DNA from: Chamaesiphon sp031376885
GTDB taxonomy: Bacteria; Cyanobacteriota; Cyanobacteriia; Cyanobacteriales; Chamaesiphonaceae
Direction: 5' to 3'
DNA: 8,571 nucleotides
Assembly: GCA_031376885.1 (NCBI GenBank)
Contig: JANMEL010000091.1
Span: 1 to 8,571, forward strand
In this document: positions 1-5,379 of the stretch, piece by piece
Numbering within the stretch: the first letter of the stretch is position 1
How the letters are laid out: each line of letters starts with the position of its first letter
Made by a program: the position numbers and the translations under genes
The notes under the pieces: generated by a model
The model's database searches: none
What the model was told of the DNA's origin: nothing
Seen by the model: only the letters and a program-made list of their open reading frames with translations

Positions 1-100
1 TATTTTTTTCTTTTGTTTTTGGTGGGTTTCCCCCTCAAACCCAACATTTGTGGGGGGTGTTTTTTCGGGGCCCCAACCCAACCTACCCAAGTTATTTAAT
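1..100. repeat. Low-complexity, hairpin-containing sequence at the window edge
   Basis: This stretch is rich in T, G and C homopolymers and holds no gene. TGGGTTT (23-29) and AAACCCA (37-43) form a 7-bp stem with a 7-base loop. A second, less regular part has the palindrome GGGGCCCC (67-74) followed by CAACCCAACCTACCC. The general pattern resembles dispersed cyanobacterial hairpins of the TGGGTTTC...CTCAACCCAAC kind, a comparison made from memory. The long homopolymers could also reflect poor consensus quality at a contig end. Confidence 0.4.
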
Positions 101-130
101 CCTCATTCCTTAATTGTGATAAGACATCTC

Positions 131-163
131 AGATCCCCGACTTCTCCAAGAAGTCGGGGATCT
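131..163. repeat. 33-bp perfect hairpin repeat
   Basis: AGATCCCCGACTTCT (131-145) is followed by a 3-base loop CCA and the exact reverse complement AGAAGTCGGGGATCT (149-163), giving a 15-bp perfect stem. Near-identical palindromes are, as I recall, scattered in high copy in filamentous cyanobacterial genomes. Neither strand has a T-tract after the stem, so it is not a classical intrinsic terminator, although it lies downstream of maf. A partial tandem echo follows: GGGGATCT plus KTTGTGG occurs at about 157-170 and again at about 176-190. Confidence 0.8.
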
Positions 164-206
164 GTTGTGGCGACGGGGGATCTTTTGTGGTGGCTGCTAT
201 AGATGC

Positions 207-301
207 AATTTAGGGTAGGGGCAATTCATGAAGCGGCGGTTTTATTCGGAGGTTTCCTCCGAATAAAAAAAACCGACAAGACATTGCCCCTACCCTAAAT
301 T
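207..301. repeat. 95-bp palindromic element with 19-bp terminal inverted repeats (MITE-like)
   Basis: AATTTAGGGTAGGGGCAAT (207-225) is matched by its exact reverse complement at 283-301. Inside is a second perfect stem, TTTTATTCGGAGG (240-252) and CCTCCGAATAAAA (256-268), with loop TTT. The arms between the two stems are partly complementary (CGG next to a T run on one side, a longer A run plus CCG on the other), so the unit can fold into one long interrupted hairpin. No coding frame of note exists inside. It begins 17 bp beyond the maf stop codon. The layout fits a small non-autonomous palindromic element or a REP/BIME-type repeat. No target-site duplication is obvious. A role in protecting or ending the maf transcript is possible, but there is no U-tract. 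Confidence 0.7.
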
Positions 302-318
302 TTTTGGATTTGAGAGGC

Positions 319-1062
319 TTATTTATAGAGATTCTTGGTGATGTCAGAATGGGGAGAAGGCTCCTTGGGGCTTAATGCACCAGAAATTTGGGATAAATCC
401 CCTGACATCTGAGACAAGTCCCCAGAAGGCTGAGATAAGTCACCAGAGATGGCCAATTTATCGAGTAGAGGAAGTCCCCAATAATCGCTGAGGTTGTAAC
501 GCAATTCTGCCAGCATCGATCGAAATAATGGCAAACTGAGTCCGATCACATTGGTATGACAACCCTCAATTCTGTCCACCAAGGCACTTCCTTTTCCTTC
601 TAGGGCAAAACAACCCGCACAGGCTAATGGCTCTCCAGTGGCAATATAAGCCCGAATCTGGAGATCGGAAATTTGGCTAAAATAAACTTGAGTGATGCCG
701 CATCTAACCACCATTTGGTTTTGGCGTTGGTCGAATAATGCGTGCCCCGTATATATCGTACCGCGATTGCCGCGCATTTCTTGCCAGCGGGTGAATGCTT
801 CATCTCTATCTCTTGGTTTGCCATAAACCTTCCCATCCATCGTCATCATCGAATCACAACCCAAGATGAGCGAATCTCTAAATTGAGTTTTGACAGTTTC
901 TACTTTCCGTTGCGCTAATGTCTCCACTCGTGCCACGGGATCTGAAAGCTGAACTTTTGATTCATCGAAGTTACTCGCACAAATGAATGGATTGATGCCC
1001 ATGCTCTGGAGCAATTTTCGGCGGGAGGGAGAAGCAGAAGCTAGGACAAAATCTATGGACAT
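319..1062 (-). CDS. maf: Maf-family nucleotide pyrophosphatase with a repeat-bearing C-terminal tail
   Basis: The product is predicted to hydrolyse nucleoside triphosphates (dTTP/UTP or modified nucleotides) to the monophosphate and pyrophosphate, a cytoplasmic house-cleaning role linked to septum formation in other bacteria. With the ATG at 1062 the protein has 247 residues. Family motifs are in order: LASASPSRRKLL (7-18), LGCDSM with the probable catalytic Asp70, GKPRDRDEA (81-89), and GCFALEGKGSALVDRIEGC (150-168) followed by NVIGLSLP. The frame is open up to an ATG at 1230, but the extra 56 residues have no Maf similarity, and a typical Maf N-terminus (MSIDFVLASASPSRRKLL) begins at 1062, so I chose that start. 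The catalytic domain ends near residue 200. Residues 205-232 are four tandem heptads of the type (I/P/M)SGDLSQ, absent from ordinary Maf proteins of about 190-200 residues. It lies 188 bp downstream of the PsbP-family gene. Confidence 0.9.
   Translation of the reverse strand: MSIDFVLASASPSRRKLLQSMGINPFICASNFDESKVQLSDPVARVETLAQRKVETVKTQFRDSLILGCDSMMTMDGKVYGKPRDRDEAFTRWQEMRGNRGTIYTGHALFDQRQNQMVVRCGITQVYFSQISDLQIRAYIATGEPLACAGCFALEGKGSALVDRIEGCHTNVIGLSLPLFRSMLAELRYNLSDYWGLPLLDKLAISGDLSQPSGDLSQMSGDLSQISGALSPKEPSPHSDITKNLYK
367..450 (-). repeat. Four 21-bp tandem repeats inside the 3' end of maf
   Basis: Codons 205-232 of maf form four units that read ISGDLSQ, PSGDLSQ, MSGDLSQ and ISGALSP. The DNA units are each 21 bp and in frame, differing at several bases, so they are old or selected rather than a recent slip. 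They add a hydrophilic, probably disordered tail to the enzyme. Copy number could vary without breaking the frame. Confidence 0.8.
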
Positions 1063-1250
1063 AATAATAGCACCTGGGATGAGATCGCTGATGGTGAGTG
1101 AGGGTGGAGAATGGAAGTGATAGTAGTCAAAGTTGCTGTCAAAAATAGTAGATTCGACAATTGGCTTTGAGTGCTCGGTGAGGGGAAGATATTTCAACCT
1201 CATCCTATCATCCAAATCCCGAATTTTCACCTCTAGCTTCTGACTTCTAT

Positions 1251-1796
1251 CTACGCCACACTAAAGGAGCTAATCACCTCTTGGAAAACTGTTTTCATTT
1301 TCTGCCACCGTTTATCAGTGGTTGAGGCATTGAAGGTAAATAATTTGCCCCGACTGACGACGACACTGGCGATGTTATGGCGATGACCATTAGGGAGTTT
1401 GACATCATATTCGAGAATATAATAGGTTTTCCCTTTGATCTCGCTACTCTCGGCACTAATCAACTCGGCTTCCCGCCCCGAATCTGGCGGTGCGATCGCA
1501 TTTTTGCCTAGTTTATAGCCTACATCTGAAGCAGTCCCTAAATCGCTCAATTTCTTGTCTTTATCGACTTGACTAATGACGACACTAACATTTTCGCTAG
1601 ATTCAATCAAGTCATGTAAGATAATATCTGGCCCTTTGACAGTTTTGACTGCCACCCAACCATTAGGATACAGAAATTTGTAGCCGTCACCAGTATCAAT
1701 ATAGCTTTGCAATCCCGCCGCTGCCACTGGAGCTACATTAATTTGTAAGATTAACGCCAGCGCAATGACGAACGATCGGGTAATTTGTTTCCACAT
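1251..1796 (-). CDS. PsbP-family (CyanoP-like) photosystem II-associated lumenal protein
   Basis: This is a 181-residue exported protein of the cyanobacterial PsbP (CyanoP) type, associated with photosystem II assembly on the lumenal face of the thylakoid. Residues 1-27 form a signal peptide: basic start MWKQITR, hydrophobic core FVIALALIL, then the small-residue stretch APVAAAG fitting a signal peptidase I site. The mature part carries the family pattern: DGYKFLYPNGWVAVK (37-51), GPDIILHDLIESSENVSVVI (55-74), LGT...VGYKLGKNAIAPPDSGREAEL (86-112), YYILEYDVKLPNGHRHNIA (125-143) and GKLFTFNASTTDKRWQK (150-166). CyanoP proteins I know of are usually lipoproteins with a lipobox cysteine; this protein has no cysteine at all. 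No strong Shine-Dalgarno precedes the ATG. A TATAAT hexamer lies 38 bp upstream of it. I leave the symbol empty because psbP and psbP2 naming differs between genomes. Confidence 0.9.
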   Translation of the reverse strand: MWKQITRSFVIALALILQINVAPVAAAGLQSYIDTGDGYKFLYPNGWVAVKTVKGPDIILHDLIESSENVSVVISQVDKDKKLSDLGTASDVGYKLGKNAIAPPDSGREAELISAESSEIKGKTYYILEYDVKLPNGHRHNIASVVVSRGKLFTFNASTTDKRWQKMKTVFQEVISSFSVA

Positions 1797-1834
1797 CAGT
1801 TTTTTAATTTGGTTTATTTGTGCTCACCGCAACA

Positions 1835-1840
1835 ATTATA
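1835..1840 (-). promoter_or_regulatory. Candidate -10 element (TATAAT) for the PsbP-family gene
   Basis: On the minus strand the sequence reads GTAGTCTATAATTGTTG, with a perfect TATAAT 38 bp before the start codon. No -35-like hexamer exists at 16-18 bp upstream, because that stretch is the start of the C-rich (minus strand) repeat tract. Transcription may therefore rely on an activator or an alternative sigma factor, or the hexamer may be chance. Confidence 0.4.
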
Positions 1841-1850
1841 GACTACGAGC

Positions 1851-1921
1851 AGGGGTGGGAGGGTAGTGGGGTGTGAGAGTGGTAGGGTGGTAGGGTAGTG
1901 GGGTGGCAGGGTGGTAGGGTT
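1851..1921. repeat. G-rich tandem octamer tract (GGTAGGGT-type), possible G-quadruplex
   Basis: The plus strand carries degenerate 7-8 bp units such as GGTAGGGT, AGTGGGGT and GGCAGGGT. From about 1885 to 1920 five runs of three or more G are separated by loops of 4-5 bases, which meets the usual motif for an intramolecular G-quadruplex on the plus strand. It lies just upstream of the TATAAT hexamer of the PsbP-family gene. Confidence 0.6.
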
Positions 1922-2092
1922 TGTAGATGGCTTTGTTTATGAAATCAATAACGCTTTTACCAGAGACTCATTCAAACAAAGCCCTCCTCACTATCAATGT
2001 AGAGTGAATTCTCAATTCTCTGCTTGGTGCATTTTTACCAACGGGGAAGCCCGCGTCTGTAAATGCATCCGCAATTCTCAATTCTCAATTAA
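1922..2092. repeat. Repeat-rich spacer between the AI-2E and PsbP-family genes
   Basis: No gene is supported here. GGCTTTGTTT (1929-1938) and AAACAAAGCC (1974-1983) make a 10-bp stem. Heptamer-type AATTCTC repeats occur in two direct blocks, 2007-2021 and 2072-2090, around a unit with the inverted pair TGCATTT (2028-2034) and AAATGCA (2061-2067). The second block runs up to the AI-2E stop codon at 2093-2095. Confidence 0.55.
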
Positions 2093-3187
2093 TTATTCAC
2101 TGTCTACTGATTCGCCAGCAAATTCTGGGTGAAGATTAATTGCTTGTGACTGTTGTTGTTGGCGCATGGTGTCGATCGTCCCTTTAATGGTACCTGCGAT
2201 CGGTACTGAGATGATGATACCTAGTAGGCCAGCAATTTGTCCGCCTGCAAGTAAACAAATCAAAATTACCACTGGATTTAAGCCAATGAAATCCCCCATC
2301 AATTTGGGAGCTAATAGATTATCTTTGATCTGTTGGATGATAATTGCAGCAATTAATACCGAAACACCCAAACCAAAATTTTTCAGCATAATCAAAATCG
2401 TCACTAACCCAATCCCCAAACTGGCTCCGACAAATGGAATCAATTCTGAGCAACCAATTAAGATTGCAAATGATAGTCCGAATGGCACTTGCAATAAAAA
2501 GAAAACTGGGGTGAGTGTAGATGTCATGAATGTGCCCAAGAGCAACTGACTGATGAAAAAGTTCTGAAAATTTAGGCGTAGAGATTCACTTAGCGGAATG
2601 CCCAATCGATCGGGTAATAAATCAACAATACCGCCCCACAATCGATCGCCATACAATAGCATGTAGACCGCCAAAACGACGATCGATACAGTATCTAATA
2701 CCCCCGATACGGTACCTACCGCCAATCCTAGTACCTGAGCACCGATCGATTGCAATTGGGTATCAATTTTAGCATTAATCTGCGTTCGCAATACATTCAG
2801 ATCGAGCGGTAAACCTTTGCCTTTACCCCACTCTTCCCAACTATTAATATTTTCATTACTCGCACGAATCCATTCGGGAACTTGCTGAACTAATTGGGTG
2901 GTTTGCTCGATCGCACTCGGCACTACTGTTACACCTAAAATCACCAATAAAGTGATGGTCAAAAATAGTACAGCAATCATGGCGGGCAATCGTTTGACGT
3001 GTAGCCGCTCGATGATTTTGACCGGATAATTGAGCAAAAATGCGATCAGAGTGGCGATCGTCAAAACAGTAATTAAATGCTCAAAATACCGAAACAACTG
3101 CGATATTACCCATAGATTGAGTCCGACAACTGGAACCCCTAGTCCAATGAGTAGGGAGTATTGGAGGTTGGTTGAGGAACGTCGCAT
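2093..3187 (-). CDS. AI-2E family transporter (UPF0118/PerM-like membrane protein)
   Basis: This is a 364-residue polytopic inner-membrane protein of the AI-2E transporter family (PF01594). Members have been linked to autoinducer-2 export, Na+/H+ antiport or solute efflux, and the substrate here cannot be told. Hydrophobic segments lie at about 10-30, 33-53, 68-90, 150-180, 208-235, 237-262, 270-287 and 303-335, with a soluble amphipathic region at about 91-148. The C-terminal part has the family hallmark, GCSELIPFVGASLGIG (245-260) and QQIKDNLLAPKLMG (285-298), then a hydrophobic GLNPVVIL...GIIISVPIAG segment. The tail MRQQQQSQAINLHPEFAGESVDSE is soluble. The ATG at 3187 is preferred because the first membrane segment needs it. 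The heptamer array ends 3 bp before this ATG, so there is no recognisable ribosome binding site. The gene lies 137 bp downstream of ribF. Confidence 0.9.
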   Translation of the reverse strand: MRRSSTNLQYSLLIGLGVPVVGLNLWVISQLFRYFEHLITVLTIATLIAFLLNYPVKIIERLHVKRLPAMIAVLFLTITLLVILGVTVVPSAIEQTTQLVQQVPEWIRASNENINSWEEWGKGKGLPLDLNVLRTQINAKIDTQLQSIGAQVLGLAVGTVSGVLDTVSIVVLAVYMLLYGDRLWGGIVDLLPDRLGIPLSESLRLNFQNFFISQLLLGTFMTSTLTPVFFLLQVPFGLSFAILIGCSELIPFVGASLGIGLVTILIMLKNFGLGVSVLIAAIIIQQIKDNLLAPKLMGDFIGLNPVVILICLLAGGQIAGLLGIIISVPIAGTIKGTIDTMRQQQQSQAINLHPEFAGESVDSE

Positions 3188-3190
3188 TTC

Positions 3191-3250
3191 AGGGGTGAGG
3201 GGTGAGGGGTGCGGGGTCAGGTGTCAGGTGTCAGGGGTCAGGTGTCAGGG
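3191..3250. repeat. Heptamer tandem array A1 (G-rich on plus strand)
   Basis: Eight and a half consecutive 7-bp units of pattern AGGNGTS run without interruption: AGGGGTG x3, CGGGGTC, AGGTGTC x2, AGGGGTC, AGGTGTC and AGGG. The first unit lies 3 bp from the start codon of the AI-2E gene. This is the short tandemly repeated (STRR) class known from cyanobacteria. The array faces array A2 across a 47-bp AT-rich spacer in inverted orientation. Confidence 0.85.
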
Positions 3251-3297
3251 TATAAACTAGTAATTGCCTAAATTTTTTGTGAATATAGGTTTTCTCT

Positions 3298-3327
3298 CAC
3301 CCCTGACCCCTGACCCCTCACCCCTCA
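3298..3327. repeat. Heptamer tandem array A2 (C-rich on plus strand), containing the ribF stop codon
   Basis: The units CACCCCT, GACCCCT, GACCCCT and CACCCCT plus CA are the reverse-complement version of array A1. The final TCA (3325-3327) is the ribF stop codon TGA on the minus strand. In a minus-strand transcript this array can pair with A1: a 14-base exact match ACCCCTCACCCCTC exists between the reverse complement of this array and the sequence just before the AI-2E start. Confidence 0.85.
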
Positions 3328-4257
3328 GTGTAGGCGATCGGCGTACCCAAAAAACTCTCTAGCACGATCGCAGTCGGCTTGAATTTGGGTGGTAAGTGCG
3401 GTGAGGGATGAAAACTTTTGTTCGGAGCGCAGGAAATGATGGAGATGCACCGTCAATTCTTGTCCATAAAGATTACCATCCCAGTCGAGCAAATGCACTT
3501 CTACGGTGGTATTAATTCCATTATCCACTGTCGGACGTTTGCCGATATTCATCACCCCTGGAAGTTGGGTAGCTGAGTGTGTATCCACCCGCACGCAATA
3601 AACACCTTGACAGGGTAGAAATTTCGATGGAGGATATTCGATATTAGCTGTAGGGAAGCCGATCGATCTACCGATTTCTTGTCCATTGACTACGGTACCC
3701 GCGATCGTATAATATCTTCCTAGTAGATCTCTAGTTCGCTCGATATCCGCTGCCAGTAATGCCGCCCGAATCTGCGAACTCCCAATCCGATTGTCGTCGA
3801 GTATTGCCAAAGGTGCAATCCAACTCGAAATCCGGTGAGTAGAAGCGATATCCACCAAATCCGTCGCACTTCCCGCCCGTTGATTACCAAATCGAAAATC
3901 TTCGCCCACACTAATAAATTTAGTCTGAAGTTGGCGGTGTAAAATCTGCTCGACAAATTCTACTGGCGATAATTTGACCAAATTGCGATCGAATGGCAAT
4001 AAAATCAACTGTTGAATCCCCAACTCTTCCAATATAGCTACTCGCTCTCGATCGGGAGTCAGTAATTGCCGCTGTTGTCCGCTAAAATATTGCTGGGGAT
4101 GAGGATCGAAACTAACCAGTGTCTTGTAAACATCCGCCCCATCCCAGTCTAAAACAGGTTGAATCACCTCCAGATGTCCCCGATGGATGCCATCAAAGTT
4201 TCCAAGTGCGATCGCCGTAGGAGTCAATACGCTAGCAAGATCTGAAGTTATGTGCAC
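3325..4257 (-). CDS. ribF: Bifunctional riboflavin kinase / FAD synthetase
   Basis: The enzyme phosphorylates riboflavin to FMN and adenylylates FMN to FAD in the cytoplasm. It has 310 residues, the usual length. The N-terminal FAD synthetase domain shows the nucleotidyltransferase motif GNFDGIHRGH (19-28), SFDPHP (49-54), GEDFRFG (118-124) and SSQIRAALLAADIERTRDLLGR (160-181). The C-terminal riboflavin kinase domain shows YYTIAGTVVNGQEIGRSIGFPTANI (182-206), GVYCVRV (218-224), MNIGKRPTVD (236-245) and TVEVHLLDWDGNLYGQEL (251-268), ending with the typical FLRSEQKFSSLTALTTQIQAD stretch. The start codon is GTG at 4255-4257. The N-terminus it gives aligns with the family, and no ATG upstream is better. 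An extended -10-like TGGTATACT lies 29 bp before the start. Both ends of the gene touch heptamer arrays. folP is just upstream on the same strand. Confidence 0.96.
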   Translation of the reverse strand: MHITSDLASVLTPTAIALGNFDGIHRGHLEVIQPVLDWDGADVYKTLVSFDPHPQQYFSGQQRQLLTPDRERVAILEELGIQQLILLPFDRNLVKLSPVEFVEQILHRQLQTKFISVGEDFRFGNQRAGSATDLVDIASTHRISSWIAPLAILDDNRIGSSQIRAALLAADIERTRDLLGRYYTIAGTVVNGQEIGRSIGFPTANIEYPPSKFLPCQGVYCVRVDTHSATQLPGVMNIGKRPTVDNGINTTVEVHLLDWDGNLYGQELTVHLHHFLRSEQKFSSLTALTTQIQADCDRAREFFGYADRLH

Positions 4258-4286
4258 TGAATCGATAATAGTCTAGATAAGTCTTC

Positions 4287-4295
4287 AGTATACCA
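4287..4295 (-). promoter_or_regulatory. Candidate extended -10 element of ribF
   Basis: On the minus strand TGGTATACT matches the extended -10 form TGnTATAcT and ends 29 bp before the ribF GTG. The next upstream bases are the C-rich heptamer array, so no conventional -35 exists; extended -10 promoters tolerate that. The element sits exactly at the array boundary. Confidence 0.35.
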
Positions 4296-4326
4296 GGGGT
4301 CAGGGGTGAGGGGTCAGGGGTGAGGG
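4295..4326. repeat. Heptamer tandem array B1 (G-rich on plus strand), upstream of ribF
   Basis: The units AGGGGTC and AGGGGTG alternate twice each and are followed by AGGG. This is the same repeat family as array A1. It faces array B2 across an 18-bp spacer in inverted orientation. AGGGGTGAGGG in this array is complementary over 11 bases to CCCTCACCCCT in B2, so a folP-ribF read-through RNA could form a hairpin. Confidence 0.85.
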
Positions 4327-4344
4327 TTTGGTTGATTTTAGTCT

Positions 4345-4376
4345 CTCATCCCTCATCCCTCATCCCTCACCCCTCT
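4345..4376. repeat. Heptamer tandem array B2 (C-rich on plus strand), overlapping the folP 3' end
   Basis: The units CATCCCT x3 and CACCCCT form the C-rich partner of array B1. The array overlaps the coding region: on the minus strand it encodes the last seven residues of FolP (RGVRDEG) and supplies its TGA stop (4353-4355). Confidence 0.85.
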
Positions 4377-5219
4377 AAACAATACATCCGCCACTCGACA
4401 GACATCAACCATTTCCGCCACATCATGAACTCTGAGGATATCCGCACCACCTGCAATCGACGCACAACAGGCGGCTGCGGTGCCCCACACGCGACGATCT
4501 GGTGACTTTTGGTTCAATATACTCCCGATAAAGCTTTTACGCGATACACCGACTAATAGCGGCAAATCCAGCCTCTGAAATTTATCGAGCTGCTGAATCA
4601 ATTCAATACTTTGGGAGTATGTTTTGGCGAACCCAATGCCTGGATCGATGATAATATGAGATTTGTCGATGCCATGCTCGATCGCCGTCTGAATCTGACT
4701 CTCAAAAAAAGCTAAAATCTCACCCACCAGATCGGTATAATCAGTCATCTGTTGCATCGTACTTGGGGTACCGCGCATGTGCATCATCATATAAGGCACA
4801 CCCAGGTGAGCAACAGTAGAGAGCATCTGGGGGTCATTTTTGCCACCAGAGACATCATTAACTATATCAGCACCAGCTTCGATCGCCGCTTGAGCGACTG
4901 TAGCTTTACTAGTATCGATCGAAATCGGTATATATTGGGTATCGGGATGTCGCCGAATCCCCCGAATCACTGGAATAACGCGCTCTAATTCAGTCTTTTC
5001 ATCGACAGGTATCGCCCCTGGTTTCGCAGATTCACCACCGATATCGATAATATCTACGCCCGATCCTACCATGTCGATCGATGCTTCGATCGCCGCATCT
5101 ACCGTCTGAAATTTCCCCCCATCACTAAAACTATCGGGAGTCACATTCAAGACACCCATAATATATGTTCGACTACCCCAGTCAAATTTTGTCGATCGAA
5201 TAGTTAATGGTTTAGTCAT
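4353..5219 (-). CDS. folP: Dihydropteroate synthase
   Basis: The enzyme condenses 6-hydroxymethyl-7,8-dihydropterin pyrophosphate with p-aminobenzoate to 7,8-dihydropteroate in folate synthesis, and is the target of sulfonamides. It is a 288-residue TIM-barrel protein. Visible motifs are IMGVLNVTPDSFSDGGKF (20-37), DIGGESAKPGA (59-69), ISIDTSKATVA (99-109), ADIVNDVSGG (117-126), MMHMRGTP (145-152), IIIDPGIGFAKT (189-200), VGVSRKSFIG (223-232) and ILRVHDVAEMVD (261-272). Asn25, the SRK triad and the RVHD motif expected at the active site are all present. The loop normally reading GESTRPG here reads GESAKPG, confirmed in the bases. The last residues RGVRDEG come from the heptamer array. The ATG at 5219 gives a normal N-terminus. 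A promoter-like pair lies upstream, and ribF follows downstream on the same strand. Confidence 0.96.
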   Translation of the reverse strand: MTKPLTIRSTKFDWGSRTYIMGVLNVTPDSFSDGGKFQTVDAAIEASIDMVGSGVDIIDIGGESAKPGAIPVDEKTELERVIPVIRGIRRHPDTQYIPISIDTSKATVAQAAIEAGADIVNDVSGGKNDPQMLSTVAHLGVPYMMMHMRGTPSTMQQMTDYTDLVGEILAFFESQIQTAIEHGIDKSHIIIDPGIGFAKTYSQSIELIQQLDKFQRLDLPLLVGVSRKSFIGSILNQKSPDRRVWGTAAACCASIAGGADILRVHDVAEMVDVCRVADVLFRGVRDEG

Positions 5220-5265
5220 TTTCTCAATCTAATCGATCGTGTATATCTGCGTCTATCAAAATAAC

Positions 5266-5295
5266 ATTTTATCTTGAAGATCGATCGTCCAGCAA
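5266..5295 (-). promoter_or_regulatory. Candidate sigma-70-type promoter of folP
   Basis: On the minus strand TTGCTG (5290-5295) is followed after 18 bp by TAAAAT (5266-5271), which matches TATAAT at five of six positions. It ends 46 bp before the folP ATG. An 8-bp inverted repeat, CGATCGTC (5282-5289) and GACGATCG (5304-5311), overlaps and flanks the -35 side. It may only reflect the abundance of CGATCG in this genome. Confidence 0.4.
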
Positions 5296-5379
5296 CAGCA
5301 ACCGACGATCGTCAGGGTAAATCTCCGACTTCTTTTCTACTTTCTGCGATTTCTTCAATAACGTGACTCAATCGGAATA

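Noticed and set aside
131..301. Rho-independent terminator for maf
   Set aside because: Both hairpins lack a T-tract on the side that would follow the stem in the minus-strand transcript. They may still stabilise or block RNA, but the terminator call is not supported.
1063..1230. In-frame 56-residue N-terminal extension of Maf
   Set aside because: It has no resemblance to Maf proteins, which begin right at MSIDFVLASASPSRRKLL. The extension is more likely the leader region.
1911..2132. Plus-strand open frame of 73 codons in the spacer after the AI-2E gene
   Set aside because: It runs through repeats and the 3' end of the AI-2E gene, has no recognisable domain and no ribosome binding site.
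3191..4376. CRISPR-like interpretation of the repeat arrays
   Set aside because: Units are 7 bp and directly contiguous with no spacers, and no cas genes are present; they are tandem STRR-type repeats.
4320..4505. Plus-strand frame across the heptamer array and folP 3' end
   Set aside because: It is antisense to folP, and its first residues (repeated SSLIPHP-like peptide) simply translate the heptamer array.
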